Notes: generated by a model not told the origin, from the sequence alone. A DNA stretch of 64,000 bases from Patella vulgata (GCF_932274485.2 NC_065884.2:54932546-54996545); one strand, 5' to 3'; shown: positions 32,957 through 45,820, counted from the first letter of the stretch. Numbers and translations: made by a program.

Positions 32957-35111
32957 TCCCCCTCCAGAACAATAAAATAATTCCTGAAAATGACAATAAC
33001 AACTGAAAATCTAAGAATATGTTTTATCAATTTAGCACCATTATATACAATATATTGCAAACAGTATTTTAAACAAAATCCATCTTCACTGTGCAATATT
33101 GAGCTAACACCTCAGGAGGTTAAAGACATGCTACTATCTATTGATGTTTCTCAAGCTATTGGACCAGATAAAATCAATGGTAAACTTTTGAAGTCTATAA
33201 TTTTTGAAATTTCTGTACCACTATGTAACTTATTTAACTTGTCTTTATCTTCTAAAACAGTACCCTCTATTTGGAAAACGGCTAATGTAATAGCTATTTT
33301 GAAAAAAGGTGACCCAGCGGAATGTGGCAATTACAGACCTGTTTCTCCCATGAGTATAGTTGCTAAAATTTTTGAAAAATGTGTATATAAGCATGTTTTT
33401 AACTTCTTTCGGGCACACTCCGTTATAACTAATCTGCAAAGCGGTTTTTTGCACGGCGAATCAACGACTTACCAATTAATTGATCTTACACACTTCTTTT
33501 GTCAAGCCATTGATGAAGGCCAGTACACGAGGGCCGTGTTCTGTGATATTAGCAAGGCTTTTGACAGGGTCTGGCACGCAGGACTCTGTCATAAACTTGG
33601 GGCGGTGGGGATAAGAGGAGGTCTACTTGACTGGTTCAGAAGTTATTTAACCAATAGAAGCAAATCTGTGATTGTCAGTGGTACCTCGTCTTCTCCTTTG
33701 ACTGTCCCTGCTGGTATTCCACAGGGCTCTGTCCTCGGACCGCTCCTCTTCCTTATTTATATAAATGATATTGTTGAAAACCTTAATTCTAATTCTAGAT
33801 TATTTGCAGATGATACCAGCTTGTACTTGAGAATCCATGACCGAACTGCATGCGCGGCTGTCCTAAATGAAGACCTAGATAAGATCAATACATGGACAAA
33901 GACTTGGCTGGTCTCTTTCACCCACTGAAAGCTGAAACACTTACAGTATCTACTAAAAAGGACCCAATATTGCCAACACTGTCAATAGACCACACTGCAA
34001 TAAAGGAAGTATTCGAGCACAAACATTTTGGGTTGACTTTTCAAAATGACTGTAAATTTGATAGACATTTCGACAATATCTTGACGAAAACTTCTAGGCT
34101 TGTAAACGTTCTCCGCTCTCTGAAGTACAGACTAAATAGAAATTCTTTGAAAACATTGTACATATCATATATTCTTCCGCATTTCGACTATTGTGATGTC
34201 ATATGGGATGGGTGCACCGACGAACTTACTAACAAACTAGAATCATTGCAACTTGACGCACTCAGGACTATATGTGGTGCTGTTAGGGGGACCAGCCATA
34301 GACTTTTATACGAGGAAACCGGTTTTATCACACTACAGGAGAGGCGAAGGCGTCATAAACTTATACTCTTTTACAAAATTATGAATCATCTTACACCACC
34401 TTATCTTCATGAACTGATATTATTCCCGGAAAAGCCTTATAACCTTCGTAACAAATCTAATTTATCAGAGTACTTTTGCAGAACATCTTTATTTTCGAAA
34501 TCATATATACCATCTCAATTAAGGAATGGAACCGACTTTCCGACTTTATAAAACATCTCCCTCTATCAGTATATTTAAAAGTAAATTGAAACAATTTGAC
34601 ACACAAGCGCCATCATACTTTAGTTCAGGAAAAAGAAAAAATCAGATTTTACATTGTCGACTTCGCCATTCCTGTAGTGACTTAAATGGTCATAAGTTCT
34701 TAAGGCACATCTCAGACAGCTCTGTATGCGCTTGCGGTAATGATTTTGAATATACCGAACATTACCTTTTAACCTGTCCTCTACATTGCGATGCACGTAA
34801 ACATTCAGTTTTTACCTTACCCCAAAACGTGATTTCAATACAGACATTATTAAAATGCACCGACGATATTATTATTTCAAGTATTATCTTTGAACAAGTC
34901 CATAGATTTCTAGACATCTCTGGAAGGTTTAAATCAAAAAATTATCCAGTAGCTAAATATATGAATATGGCAAACCTGAAATTGTAAATATGTACATAAC
35001 ATGGTTATATAGTCTTTTTGTATATATTTTCTGTCATATAGGAAAGAGGTAATATAGGCCTAGCCTGTTCCTCAATCCTTTTCTGTGAATAAAATATTGT
35101 TTATAAAAAAA
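32957..35111 (+). mobile_element. LINE, CR1/Jockey-type, 5'-truncated
   Basis: A non-LTR retrotransposon lacking its 5' end and endonuclease. It has the reverse transcriptase, C-terminal part, a 3' UTR and an AATAAA-containing end (35088 onward) with a short A-rich tail. The same 3' end occurs inverted at 54364-54440. It starts exactly where transposon X copy 2 stops. No target duplication was found. Confidence 0.88.
32990..34987 (+). pseudogene. LINE reverse transcriptase (ORF2 fragment)
   Basis: The polyprotein would copy LINE RNA at a nicked target. Seen are GNYRPVSPMSIVAKIFEKCV, then AVFCDISKAFDRVWHAGL (first metal-binding Asp), PAGIPQGSVLGPLLFLIYIN and LFADDTSLYL (catalytic FADD box). 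A thumb and C-terminal region with LYISYILPHFDYCDVIW follows, then a Cys/His cluster CACGNDFEYTEHYLLTCPLH (about 34725-34785). Two frame shifts break it, at about 33900-33925 and 34530-34550. No endonuclease is present. Assignment to the CR1/Jockey group is from these motifs; the clade within it is not certain. Confidence 0.9.
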
Positions 35112-36016
35112 CCCAGTATTTTAATATGATGTTATATTTATTTTACCACTTTTGGTCCTTACAAATTCATGCATTTGAACGCCTGATAATATTTTTATGA
35201 CAGGGTGTAACATGAATAAGTAAAAGCGTACAACATGAACCAGGAAACTTCATTGCATCCATTGTTGAATTTTGATGTAATATATCAAAACTCGAAGAAA
35301 ACCAACCATTGCGATTGTCAAAATGCAAGCTTGCTGTGTTTCATGATGGTCGTACTTGAAATGACAGAGCAATGGACTTAAATTGTCTAGACAGTTTTGA
35401 TTTAGATGAAAAAAAATTGAAGTTTTAATTTCATTACTTGTGTGTTTGATGTGTTGATTTGCTTTGTCACAGATGAAACAATCAAATATATATCTAGACA
35501 TAAGATTCTGTTTGTTCACGTACATGTACGTGTACAGTTTTACTATACTAAGCTGAATTTTAGATTCCAAAATATCATAACAATCTTTTATATTAGAATT
35601 GAACACTTACCCTCCAAAAACACCTATCAGAAGTTGTTACCGACAAACGGTTGACATCTAGATTTAGGCTAATTTTAGGCGTCTTTAAATTAACTACATG
35701 TAGTTCAATAAAGGCATACTAGTCACAGTCTGGTAACCCAAATATAGTCTCAGTTCTTGGCACCTCTCCTGCTTAGCTTTTTCTTAGAAAACGTACATCC
35801 CTCGACCGTACCGTCCTCCACGCATATCCATATTAGGATAAGGTAGTTAGTTGATATTACGTCACAATTTCCAGAGGATAGGCCAATGACTAAGGCTTTC
35901 ATCTTCTTTATAAGAAAGAGCGCGATCAGATTTATTTTAAACATCGTGTCGATACGATGGGAAGATCTTAGAGTAGTTGTCACATTAGCTGTCTCAGGCT
36001 GAGACAGACCATGATT
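35112..36016. other. Unassigned sequence
   Basis: AT-rich, no gene or repeat recognised. Confidence 0.45.
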
Positions 36017-36017
36017 T

Positions 36018-36240
36018 CGCTACCACAGAGAAACATTAAAATTTGATTCTCCTACTACCCGATTCGAGCTAGAGGCTTGGATTAGACATCGTTGGGTGTT
36101 CGTAGAAATAATCAGACGGGTTCCTAAAGACCACCAATTCGCTACCATGCAGATGCATCAGAATTTGATTCTCCCACTGGCCACATCGGACTTAGAGGCT
36201 GTGACTATAATTATGTGGCGTTCCTCGAAAAACACCCTTC
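36018..36240. repeat. Tandem duplication of about 123 bp
   Basis: Two diverged units start CGCTACCA at 36018 and 36141. They share ATTTGATTCTCC-ACT, GGCT and GTTC-TCG-A. Non-coding. Confidence 0.65.
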
Positions 36241-36448
36241 TAACTGGGAGAGAACATGTATGGTTGTAGAATCGAGTTCTGGGTTCTTAGCTCGTCGAAA
36301 TCAGACTACAAAATGTAACTTATAATGGATTGTGTAATATCATCACTGTGGCGGTTTTCCTTGTAGTTTTATATCAACGGGGTTTTTAGAATAATAGATA
36401 CTTTGCGCGTTCTAATTGAATATTTAAAAGTGCACAACGTGAAGTTCA

Positions 36449-36747
36449 TATGCTATGAAGGACATTTTGCCCAGACAGTGGCGCTACGGCATACTCATAT
36501 CGAATTCCAACTGCCTAGGGATCTTTTACGTACACGCCAATGTGTACACAGGACCTCGGTTTTTGGCCCCTTCCGAACGACTAGACAGCTATTCTTGCCA
36601 GTCACTCCGTCCTGCACCATATGTACTGACAAGGGAAACCACGCCGGAAAATCTTAATAAACTTTCTCGGCCAAAATCGGGAGCGAACCCACGACCCCCC
36701 CAGGCTAGCAAGTCAGCGTCTTACTCGCTAAGCCACCGTGGCTCCAC
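36449..36747 (-). mobile_element. SINE-A, lacking the 3' tail
   Basis: On the minus strand the full head (GGAGCCACGGTGGCTTAGCG) and body are present, ending at AAATGTCCTTCATAGCATA without GGACGTTAAAC or ATTTC. GAAGTTCA lies on both sides (36441-36448 and 36748-36755), which may be a target duplication. Confidence 0.8.
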
Positions 36748-38068
36748 GAAGTTCAAAGTAGTCGGAATATTAAAGTTAAAGTTAACCGTTGTAGTTTATA
36801 AACGCGATACTGATTCAAATTATCCATGGCATTTTCTGAAACATGGTGTGATTGCTCAATGAAAAGAACATCAAGTAATATACGTATTTAATAGACATAA
36901 TCGTTATCTACAATCAATTCATTAATCACATGGTTCAGTGAGTAAGGTTTATTCTTTTTATTTATTTGGCTCTAATATTTAGTTCTAATACGGAGAGACT
37001 ATAAATATCTATGACATAATACATTTCAGTAAGTAAATATATTCACAACATTTTGTTATTGAAGGGTCGTTGTGCAAGAACCGGGTGATGTAGAGGTCGT
37101 TTAGAGACATGTTACTCGTCACTTCAGTCATCATTTCCGATTGTTGAAGCATTGATTACGCCTCTATCATAGCAATGATCTCTGTGAAAAAATAATATTT
37201 GGAACTTGTTATTTTGCGTAATGTATCTTTAAGCTAGTTTATCTGTCAATGGTTTTTGTCACACTTTTAATCCTACTTGACTGACATTTAATACAAAAGA
37301 GTCACTAACTGAACCCTATCGTAATTTTCTCTCCCGAAATAATTCGCAGAGTTTTCACACGAAACTTTTATATGAATCCCTTGTGGGTGAAACGTACAGA
37401 AATTACAGCACAAATTCTTGAGAGAGTAAACGGTTTTAACAAATCTACAGAAGTGTGACGCTTTTAAATTACAGAAATAAACAACGCATAAGGTAGGAAA
37501 AATTAAATGATAATTTATGTGAGTCAAATTGTATGTGACAAATTTTATAATAAGTTTTTCAGTTATGTTTCGAATCTTTGGCGATACTGGAGATACGAAA
37601 ATGGGAATGCATTTGCAAAATTTTAATATTAAAAAGGGACAATCGTAACCACATTAGGGTTGGGTTTGGGTGAGAGCACAATAAAGATTAACGCGTGGTT
37701 ATGGTAATGTTAGATATAGGGTAATCTTTATAAAGTTTAGCTCATTGTTGGGGTTATGGTAATGCCTCGTCTTCCCATGGAATATTCGTGGCGATTCGGC
37801 AAAAAAATCAAAAGGACCTTAGAGAATCTAGAGTAGCTACCAAGCACAAATAGTTTACGAAAGAGTTACGATTATTAGTGGGTAATCGGGTAAAAATATA
37901 TGCCGGAAATCAAGGTTGGGTATTTTGGAATGAGTTACGGATATGCCGAATTCAGTCACGAATATGCCGAATTTCAGTTAAGAATACACTGCGCTCTCCG
38001 CTAATGATGTCGATAAAGCTACAATACGTTTACGATATGTGGCAATATTCGTCAAAGAATCTGTTATA
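36748..38068. other. Unassigned sequence
   Basis: No gene recognised. A short related pair, ATATGCCGAATT, repeats near 37940-37975. Confidence 0.45.
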
Positions 38069-38358
38069 CCCCTGCCAAACCGGGGTGGCGTCCTTAGTGC
38101 GCTGTTACGGCGATGGAAATTGGTTTTAGAGCGCGTCAAGGTCGCCATAAGCGTGGTAGAAACGCCAGCTATCGTGCTGTGGTCTCCATGGTCGCAAATG
38201 ATCGCCGAGTCACGGTTTTTGTTTTGAGCATGTTAAAACAAACGCCAAGGTTCTGCGATATGAACTGGAAAGCTATGAGTTTGCCGGTGATCTTGAGCAT
38301 TTCTGGTCGCCGTACGGTCGCAGCAGCGCAGAAGGACGCCACCCCGGTCTGACGGGGG
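38069..38358. mobile_element. GC-rich fold-back element (290 bp)
   Basis: Arms 38069-38104 and 38324-38358 are inverted, sharing CGGGGTGGCGTCCTT and GCGCTG. The interior is GC-rich unlike its surroundings. No coding motif or clear target duplication. Confidence 0.6.
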
Positions 38359-38403
38359 CATTACGGGCGATAAGACAGGGTTACGACGGGTTTACGATAC
38401 GCA

Positions 38404-38530
38404 GACCGTTCACTGACAAGGGGAAACCATGTCGGAAAATCCCGATGAATTTTCTCAGTCAACATCGGCAGCGAACCAGCGACCTCCAAACTAGCGAACC
38501 AGCGTCTTACCGACTTAGCCATCCTGGTTA
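38404..38530 (-). mobile_element. SINE-A, head end only
   Basis: The minus strand starts with the head (CCAGGATGGCTAAGTCGGTA) and B-box region and stops after CCCCTTGTCAGTGAACG. The 3' two-thirds is absent. Confidence 0.8.
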
Positions 38531-38743
38531 GTTTTCATAAATACAGTGTTTACGCGGTAACCTTTATAACACCGTGGTTACAAATAACGTTGTCCTTTAG
38601 TACTTCTGTTAAAATATATTCATTTGGATGTACATTGATTATCGAGTATGTTGTTTATCAGATATATTAATAAAATTTGATTAGGTAAAACACCCGGATC
38701 TCTTTGCGAATCTTAGTGTGAGGTTTATGTATTCTATATTTAA

Positions 38744-41400
38744 GGGCAAGGTAAAGTGACGCCATTTTGTCACAACATTTGAAATGGGGGGAGGGGGTCC
38801 TTAAAAAGGCATTTACACTAGCTATAATGCCTATATGTTGGTATCTACATGTGCCTGAGATGATACAGAACAATTTAAAATGCATGAAAATCCAAAACAT
38901 TGACTTTGAAATAAAATATTTACCAAATAATGAAGCGAATTCCTAATTTGCCCAGATATACAAACTCCAACCATCAAGACTTGAATTCTGAATATTTATT
39001 TTATCAAAACTTTATTATGGGTTCTCAAAGTTTTAAAATATTTTGTAAACAAAAAGCCATTTTTTTCATGGACACTAGTGGCACAGTGAACAGCAATTGT
39101 TATATTGCTCCTATGACACGGTACACGAAGCCACGAATGTGACTGCATTTAACATACTGTGCCACAAATAGCCTTCATATTCCTGATATGACGTCAAAAT
39201 ATTACAATAATAACTCTAGTATATTATGGAGGTGATTTTTTAAATTATAAAATTTACAGGAATGTAAATTATACAGAATAAACCACATTATTTATAATTT
39301 GTTATACCACCTGTTATTATATTAAAGTCAACAAATCCTAAATCACATTTCATTTCAGTTCCTGACATTCATTAGACAAGTATTACTTCATTTCTAATAA
39401 AATAAAATTCCAACAAACAAACGGAAAAAAAAAATTCCAACACTAACAGTACACAAATACTTTAAATTAAACATCAATATACACGTACATGTACAGCTTA
39501 ATTTGCAAACTTTCCAATGGAAAGTGGTATCAGATATTCTAGTGCTTCAGTTAATTAGATGTTGACATATTAATTTTATATACATGAATCACACCCATTC
39601 CCAGATGTACAATGTACACGACTACAAGAGGAATTGATACGATGCAGATTTGTAAACGCACCAACACAGTTTGTGTAATAGTGATAATATTTAGAGTTCT
39701 AGAAAGAGTGAGTATACACTGCACAATACTCATCACTTTGTAGAAATCAAATTTACTGACCAGATAGGGTATGTCTGTGATTGGCATGGGTGTGGGTGTT
39801 ATTTTAGGTATTTTATTTAGTTTTAAAGAGAGAAAGAGAAATGGGGTTTAACGTCCACTCGACACAAAATAGGTCATTTCGGGACTAATGTATGGTTGAA
39901 TTTTATATCAATAATTCGCTTGCGCGTAGGGGTCTTTAGCAGTGGGAGGAAACCGGAGGACCCGGAGAAAACCCACGACCCTACTCCTTGTCACGTACAA
40001 CTGGGGATTCACATCTTGCCAGTTGATTCAATGACAGGCCTTATGATACAGCGTGCACGTGCTAACCATTCGGCCATCCAACCCCCCTATTCGAAGAGGA
40101 ATATTTTAATGTTTTTGAGTTTGTTTTCATATAATTTGGCAGTAAGAACCATTTTAAAGTTATTTTTATTGTGAATCCCACATAACTTGTAATGTTGCTT
40201 TTACTGTCGAATAAATCCTAGTGTAACTCGTATATCTGTCAAATTATACAATATTAAAGCAACACGAACACCAAAATCAGAGTAAATTATCTTCTCAAAT
40301 TCTATCAAATAAGAATAAATATGTACGTGTATATCAATGAAAATTTTACATGAAACAGATCTTAAATAAAAGACACACGCAACTTGAATAATATGATAAT
40401 CATATAATAATATTTAAAATGAAAACCCCAACAAACCGGGTCTTAAATAAGATAAGACACGAAAAACAATTTAATAATATAGGCAAAGTTTTATAATTTT
40501 AACTTATATAAAAATAAAATTGTACATAGCACAGTAAAAGAAACTGAAATTATCAGACAATTAAGTATAAGTTGGTAATAATGTATTCATGGCAAAGATT
40601 TAATTTCAAAAAGCCCAATACATGTAAAGAAAATGTAAGTGATATTAGGCCAATAATTTTCAGGGGTTGTGACAAAATGAGCAACGTAAAGTGACACCAT
40701 TGGTGTCCGAATTTTTTTTCAATCTTGAAAATGACCCTTCATATCTTTAGACGAGCGATGCGAATATTCATTAAACTGACAAATTATATCGATATGTAAA
40801 GGTTTCATTTACACCACCATACACACAATTATGCCGTATTCTGTTTAGTAATAAAACACTTCACCGTTTTATAAACGTAAACATTGGTTTTGATTTGTAC
40901 CTTTCGTCTCAGAACGTCTATCGTTCGTGACCTTATGCTAATATGAATGAACAAAATGTTAATTTTAATTACAAATTTTTAATTTTTAATTTAAACAACT
41001 GCAGAATAAGATTAATTCATATCAATATGCAACTGATGTGTCATTTACTGGATTTGATAATATTAAAAAATAAGTTATGCAGGAACTCATTGATGCGAGC
41101 AGCACTTCCGGTATATGGGTAAACCGACACAGAAAGGCAAATAAAGATGCATTAAATACTAATTGACTTGTATTATGACAATTATCGATAAATCAGGTGG
41201 AAAATCGTAATATTACAGACTATTGTTTCAAAAGTCATTATTTTTTTTTATTTTCATCCGTTTCTTTTTGTTCAGTATCATACATGTATCATCTCAAGCA
41301 CATTTAGATACCAAAATACAGTCACTAAAGCTGTTGTGAAAGATTTTTGAGGATCCTGAATTTCAGGTATTGTGACAATTTGTGTCTCTTTACCGTGCCC
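38744..41400. mobile_element. TTAA-flanked non-autonomous DNA transposon (2,657 bp)
   Basis: TTAA stands at 38740-38743 and 41401-41404. The inverted ends GGGCAAGGTAAAGTGAC and GTCTCTTTACCGTGCCC match over about 45 bp with gaps, including TTGTCACAA and TGAAAT. TTAA duplication is typical of piggyBac and Kolobok elements; I cannot choose between them. A related word, CGTAAAGTGACACCATTGG, lies inside at about 40686. There is no transposase. A SINE-B is inserted at 39824-40086. Confidence 0.75.
39824..40086 (-). mobile_element. SINE-B, nearly full length
   Basis: The GA end at 39824-39840 is the CT tail. The body is clean. On the minus strand the head reads TTGGATGGCCGAATGGTTAG (A box), with the B box displaced by a small deletion near 39985-40010. 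A C-run at 40082-40087 is the G-run of the head. Confidence 0.88.
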
Positions 41401-41530
41401 TTAAAAAGACGAGTCCGGGGTTTATTTATATCATCGAGTATTGAGATATTTATATTTAAAAAGACGGGTATTTATTTCTTTTATATAGAGAGGTCTTGAT
41501 ACATTTTATATTTAAAAAGATGTGTATGTG
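41401..41530. repeat. Short tandem repeats (about 55 bp)
   Basis: TTAAAAAGACG or TTAAAAAGATG recurs at about 41401, 41456 and 41512 with TTATAT-rich spacers. It starts at the right TTAA of the preceding element. Confidence 0.6.
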
Positions 41531-43451
41531 CGATGGCATTTATCACCCATTTAACAATTTAAACGAAAAAGAGAGGAAAGTTTCAATGGCTGGCTGCCGG
41601 TATATTTCTACCTGGGGTTCCCTTGTCTATGGATGTATACTATTGTGAGCATGTTAAGATCCCCTGTCAGCTCTTTAGGCAACATTTATCTCGGGGCACA
41701 CTGGAAAATATATTTCAATAGTAACATTAAACATACATTATGCAAGTCTTTCTTTAGGCCTGAAATGTTATCTAAATTATTTATTAGACATTATTTAACT
41801 TATCCAAACCATAATCAACTAGCAATGTCATCACGCGAGCTAGCCTGCGATATTTACTGGATTAGAATCCGAACTGCTGCTCAACGCTCATTGATAATTA
41901 AATAAAAAAATGGATAATCGAGACTATGTTCTTTTTACCGTACCGACTTTTAAAATGATGATCGAGGTTAGGCCCAAAATTCAATCGCTAAATTCTCGAT
42001 TCAGAGTGGATAAATTTGAATGAAATTTTCAGCAAATTCCCTTTACATTATCTAGTTTTTAACTATTATAGTGAAAACTGTCAGCTCTTTATCTAATCTC
42101 CCAGAATGTATCTTTAAGCTGATGCTACTTATTACGCTTATGATCATATTCACAGTAGCGAGATACTCACATTCAGGGGAAAACAACTTGTCCGAAATCG
42201 TTTCAGCATAGACATACTGAACGGTATACGAAACAACATAATATCCCCCCGCCCCACCTTCTCTTTAATGCTCTCCAATATCAACTTCGTTCGACCAATA
42301 TATTTTCCTTGTCTGTTCCAAAAGTAGACGTGGTTATAAAATAATTCCAACTTTTGGCAAAAAATGGTATTGTTTACGTTCTGACAGATAAGTGTGATCA
42401 ACGGTCACCACCTTTATTTGTCAAAAATCCGTCTATTCTCTAAAACCATGGAAGTCTTTCATCACCACAGCGTATTGTTTTGGTGACAACGGTCGTGATA
42501 GAAAACACAATAATCCTACATAACAGGCAAATAAACTTTGTTAGCCGAAAGGGTTGCTATAGTTGCTTGCCTCGAAAATTAAGTAGACATGTTTCAATGA
42601 TGCCATTTATATACAAAATAATAATAAAGTGTGACATTATAACAACTTTATAAAACTCCTTTGGTCATGAAATATAAACTCCAATGAAACTGCACTTAAA
42701 ATTCGAAAGGATGGCGGTAAATAAGATATGGGACATTAAATATAGACACAGAATGACAGAACCATAAAAGTCCAATAAAAAGTGTGAACGTAAATAATTT
42801 TCAACAGATTGCATGTCGCGCGTAATAGTTAGCCATTTTGTGTTCGCCAGTAAAGCTTCCAACAATCTCGATCTTTTAGAAGAAAAGAGATCTATTTTTA
42901 ACATGACTGTCGTGATTTATATTCAGCCCCAGAGCTTGCATTGTCATTATCCAACAATAATTCCGTCGTTAATGTTCATCGTCGGAATTAATTAGCTGCC
43001 CACGAATCGATAAAGGAGACATATGCCATTGTTTTATTGTCATGTGTAGGTGGGGATTTTATCTAAAATATCATATCTTTGCACTTTTAGAGACAATTGA
43101 CTTTTAAATTGGGAAAGGTCGAGTAATGATTAATCATTTTTTGGCCGTAGTTCTTGGTGACTAAGCTGAAATAAATTGACCGAAATTTATATATTTCTAT
43201 TGACAATTCGTGTCTTAAAAGACTAGAAACTTTTGAAATACTAGACTAAAACAAATATAGTGTAAGCGATAGTCTACTCTTCAACGGAACACGACACCTA
43301 AAGACTACTGTTGTGGGTTTTCCCCTTTTATAGATACATGCTTGTCAATATTGATACTATTACATTGCCCAAAAGTCTTAATACGGAGACAAATAATAAT
43401 ATGAGGTATTAACAAACGTAGGTGGGGGGGGGGGGCGTTTTAAAACTAGAC
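41531..43451. other. Unassigned sequence
   Basis: About 1.9 kb without a recognised gene or repeat. A G-run at 43423-43435 precedes the next SINE-A region. Confidence 0.45.
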
Positions 43452-43454
43452 TAA

Positions 43455-43792
43455 ATCTAATTACGTCCTACACTTTTGCTCCGACTAGGCTAATGAAGAC
43501 GGGCATACGCCACACAGTGTGCTATGGGGGCAATTTTGCCCGGACAGCGGCGCTACGTCTTACTCTTATATCGAATTCCAACTAGCAAGGGATCTTTTTC
43601 GTGCACGCTAATGTGTACAGGGGACCTCGGGGTTTTCGTCTGATGCGAACGGCTAGACGACTGTCCTTGTCAGGCCCTCCTTCCTGCATCACTGACAAGG
43701 GGAAGCCACGCCGGCCAACACCGGGATCGAACCCGCGACCTCCAGGCTAGCGAGCCAACGTCTTACTAACTTAGCCACCGTGGTTTACTAAC
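43455..43792 (-). mobile_element. SINE-A, nearly full length
   Basis: The minus strand carries head CCACGGTGGCTAAGTTAGTA, B box CGGGTTCGATCCCGG, the body, and GTAGGACGTAATT at the 3' end without a clear ATTTC tail. A short deletion removes GAGAAAGTTCATCGGGATTT-type sequence after the B box. Confidence 0.85.
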
Positions 43793-43837
43793 TTCAAAGA
43801 CTGTGTAGCTTAAAACGTTTCTTATCTGTCATATTGG

Positions 43838-44028
43838 TGGAATGAATGAAATGGGCTTAAAAGCCCCGTTTTTCTGTACCCGGACTAATGAAGAAGTTTG
43901 CTATGAGGGGAAGTGTTTCCTGAAAGCATTTAAAATTTATCTGTCTGTGGTACTTACATGAGCGCCAACGTGTACACTTGGCCTCGGTACTTCGTTCCGT
44001 CCTACACCCATAATGACGGAAAGCCTTT
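43838..44028 (-). mobile_element. SINE-A, degraded 3' half
   Basis: The reverse complement matches from GTCCGTCAT-like sequence through the GTGTACACGTTGGCGCTCA block to GGGGCTTTTAAGCCCATTTC. Old copy lying close to the preceding one in the same orientation. Confidence 0.65.
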
Positions 44029-45202
44029 GAAAAAAATGTATCTTTTGCCGGAATATTTTACTCAATTTAACGTTTAAAATTGTTATGAAATTGAGTATAA
44101 CATGATGTATCCGAAATAAACAAAGAAATGGATATTAGTCGATGAACAACGACTAGTAACGGGTTTTAGTACAGGCCATGCTACAGCACACGATACCTTC
44201 TTCAATCGACAAATCAAACTGGTCCCTTTTTCTATGGAAGCTGAACACGGTTTGAATTTATCGTTCTAGATTTTACCATAGACGACTATATAACTGCTTT
44301 ATCAATGACTGGATATTGCATGCCACTAACTTCTCAAAGGATGTCAGCTGTTTCGTAACATGGCTGTTTCGTACTTAGTTCATTAGTACCTCACATGAGC
44401 CGTTTCGTACTTCACTTCGTACCTCAAATTGATTCATACCTTTTCCTATGTTTTTGAAATCAGTTAAAAGAAATTGAAATAAAGGTGAAACGATTTGATC
44501 AAATCCAACTGCTACGCTAAATTTATATTACACAGCCTGCCCAATAGTAGTAATTCACACACAATTAAAGGATACTTTTATACTAAAATTGCTTCAGCAT
44601 TTCACTAAATTTAAATCGGTTACGATCGAAAGCCATTTTCATGCAGTTGGGTTTCAATAACAGAATTACCCCGTGATATGACCGTATATACGGTCCATGA
44701 TATAACAGAATGGGTTCAATAATCAACCCCGGATTTAAGCTGTTACAGCTTATTATTACTTTCTATTTGACTTTCTCCGATTCAGGTAAAGCGTGGTATT
44801 TATTTGATATAACTATATCGTATGGTGTGCCATTCAAGAGACTATTCGTTCAATTGGATATTCTGCATCTAAAATGACGGTTAAAGGTTATTGTGGTCTT
44901 CTATATGTATGTCACGCTTTGTAATCTGTTTAAATGGAATCTCATTTATAGCTCCATGAATGTTAATGTCATTTTAATATTCCCACGATTTCCCACCATC
45001 TTCTTTTATCTCAGGTCATAATTCGCCCACGACACATTTAAAAAAAGTACAAAAATGAACAATCTGTCCCGAGGCACTGTCATGATTGTGTTTGAATCTC
45101 ACCGGGGTTTCATATTCTCGGCTGTGACAAATTTAAAACAAAAGAAAAATAATAATTTTTGACCCGAGGCTCTGCCATGATTACCGTTGTTGTAATAATA
45201 GA
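44029..45202. other. Unassigned sequence
   Basis: No gene or repeat recognised. GAGGCWCTG words at about 45073 and 45167 start two short similar stretches. Confidence 0.45.
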
Positions 45203-45354
45203 TGTACGTTCAACGTCCTACTTTTCTTTTCCATCCGGGTTAATGAAGACGGACATACGAAAAGTAGTGTTTTATGATGTAAAATTTCGCGCTATCATAT
45301 ACTACTCATATCTTGAATTCCAAATTTCAAGGGTTCTTTTATGTATATTTGTAT
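45203..45354 (-). mobile_element. SINE-A, 3' part, split by SINE-B
   Basis: The minus strand matches the 3' third of SINE-A (CCTTGAAATTTGGAATTCAA, then GTAGGACGTTGAACG). The 5' part resumes at 45680 on the other side of a SINE-B. Confidence 0.7.
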
Positions 45355-45679
45355 CGGGGGTGGGGGTGGTGGATGTCCGAATGGTTAGCACGTGCGCGCT
45401 GTATCATAAAGCCTGTCACTGAGTCAACTGGCGTGGTTTCAAATCCCCGGTTGTAGGTGACAAGGAGTAGGGTCGCCTGTCCAACCTCGTGGGTTTTCTC
45501 CGAGTCCTCCGGTTTCCTCCCACTGCTAAAGACCCCTACGCACAAGCGAATTTTTGAAATAAAATTAAACCATATGTTAGTCCCGAAATGACCTAGTTTG
45601 TGTCGAGTGCACGTTAAACCCCATTTCTCTCTGTGTCTCTGGGTGTGTGTGTGTGTGTGTCTCTCTCTCTCTCTCTCTC
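45355..45679 (+). mobile_element. SINE-B, full length, inside SINE-A
   Basis: The G-rich start is followed by the tRNA-like head GATGTCCGAATGGTTAGCAC (A box), the B box GTGGTTTCAAATCCCCG, the complete body, a GTGTGT block and a CT tail to 45679. TTTGTAT (45348-45354) and TTTGTGTAT (45681-45689) may be the remains of a target duplication. Confidence 0.9.
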
Positions 45680-45820
45680 GTTTGTGTATCATCCGGACAA
45701 CCATATGCTGTCTTTGTCAGACCTTCCGCCATTGACATGGGGAAACTACGCCGAGAAATCCCAAGGAAGTTTCTGGAGACCGAGATGAAACCCGGGACCT
45801 CCGAGTTATCGAGGCATAGC
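45680..45820 (-). mobile_element. SINE-A, 5' part after the SINE-B
   Basis: The minus strand shows GAGGTCCCGGGTTTCATCTC (B-box region), GAGAAACTTCCTTGGGATTT- and GTTTCCCCATGTCAATGGCG-type blocks, collinear with the part at 45203-45354. Confidence 0.7.

Noticed and set aside
36455-36862. 135-codon plus-strand open frame (similar short ones at 23584, 58815 and 57871)
   Set aside because: Translation of SINE-A body and head in one frame or another.
45339-45704. Open frames such as HKLGHFGTNIWFNFISKIRL (also at 2614, 26172, 39896, 45717, 48936)
   Set aside because: All are the SINE-B body translated; the phrase recurs wherever a SINE-B lies.
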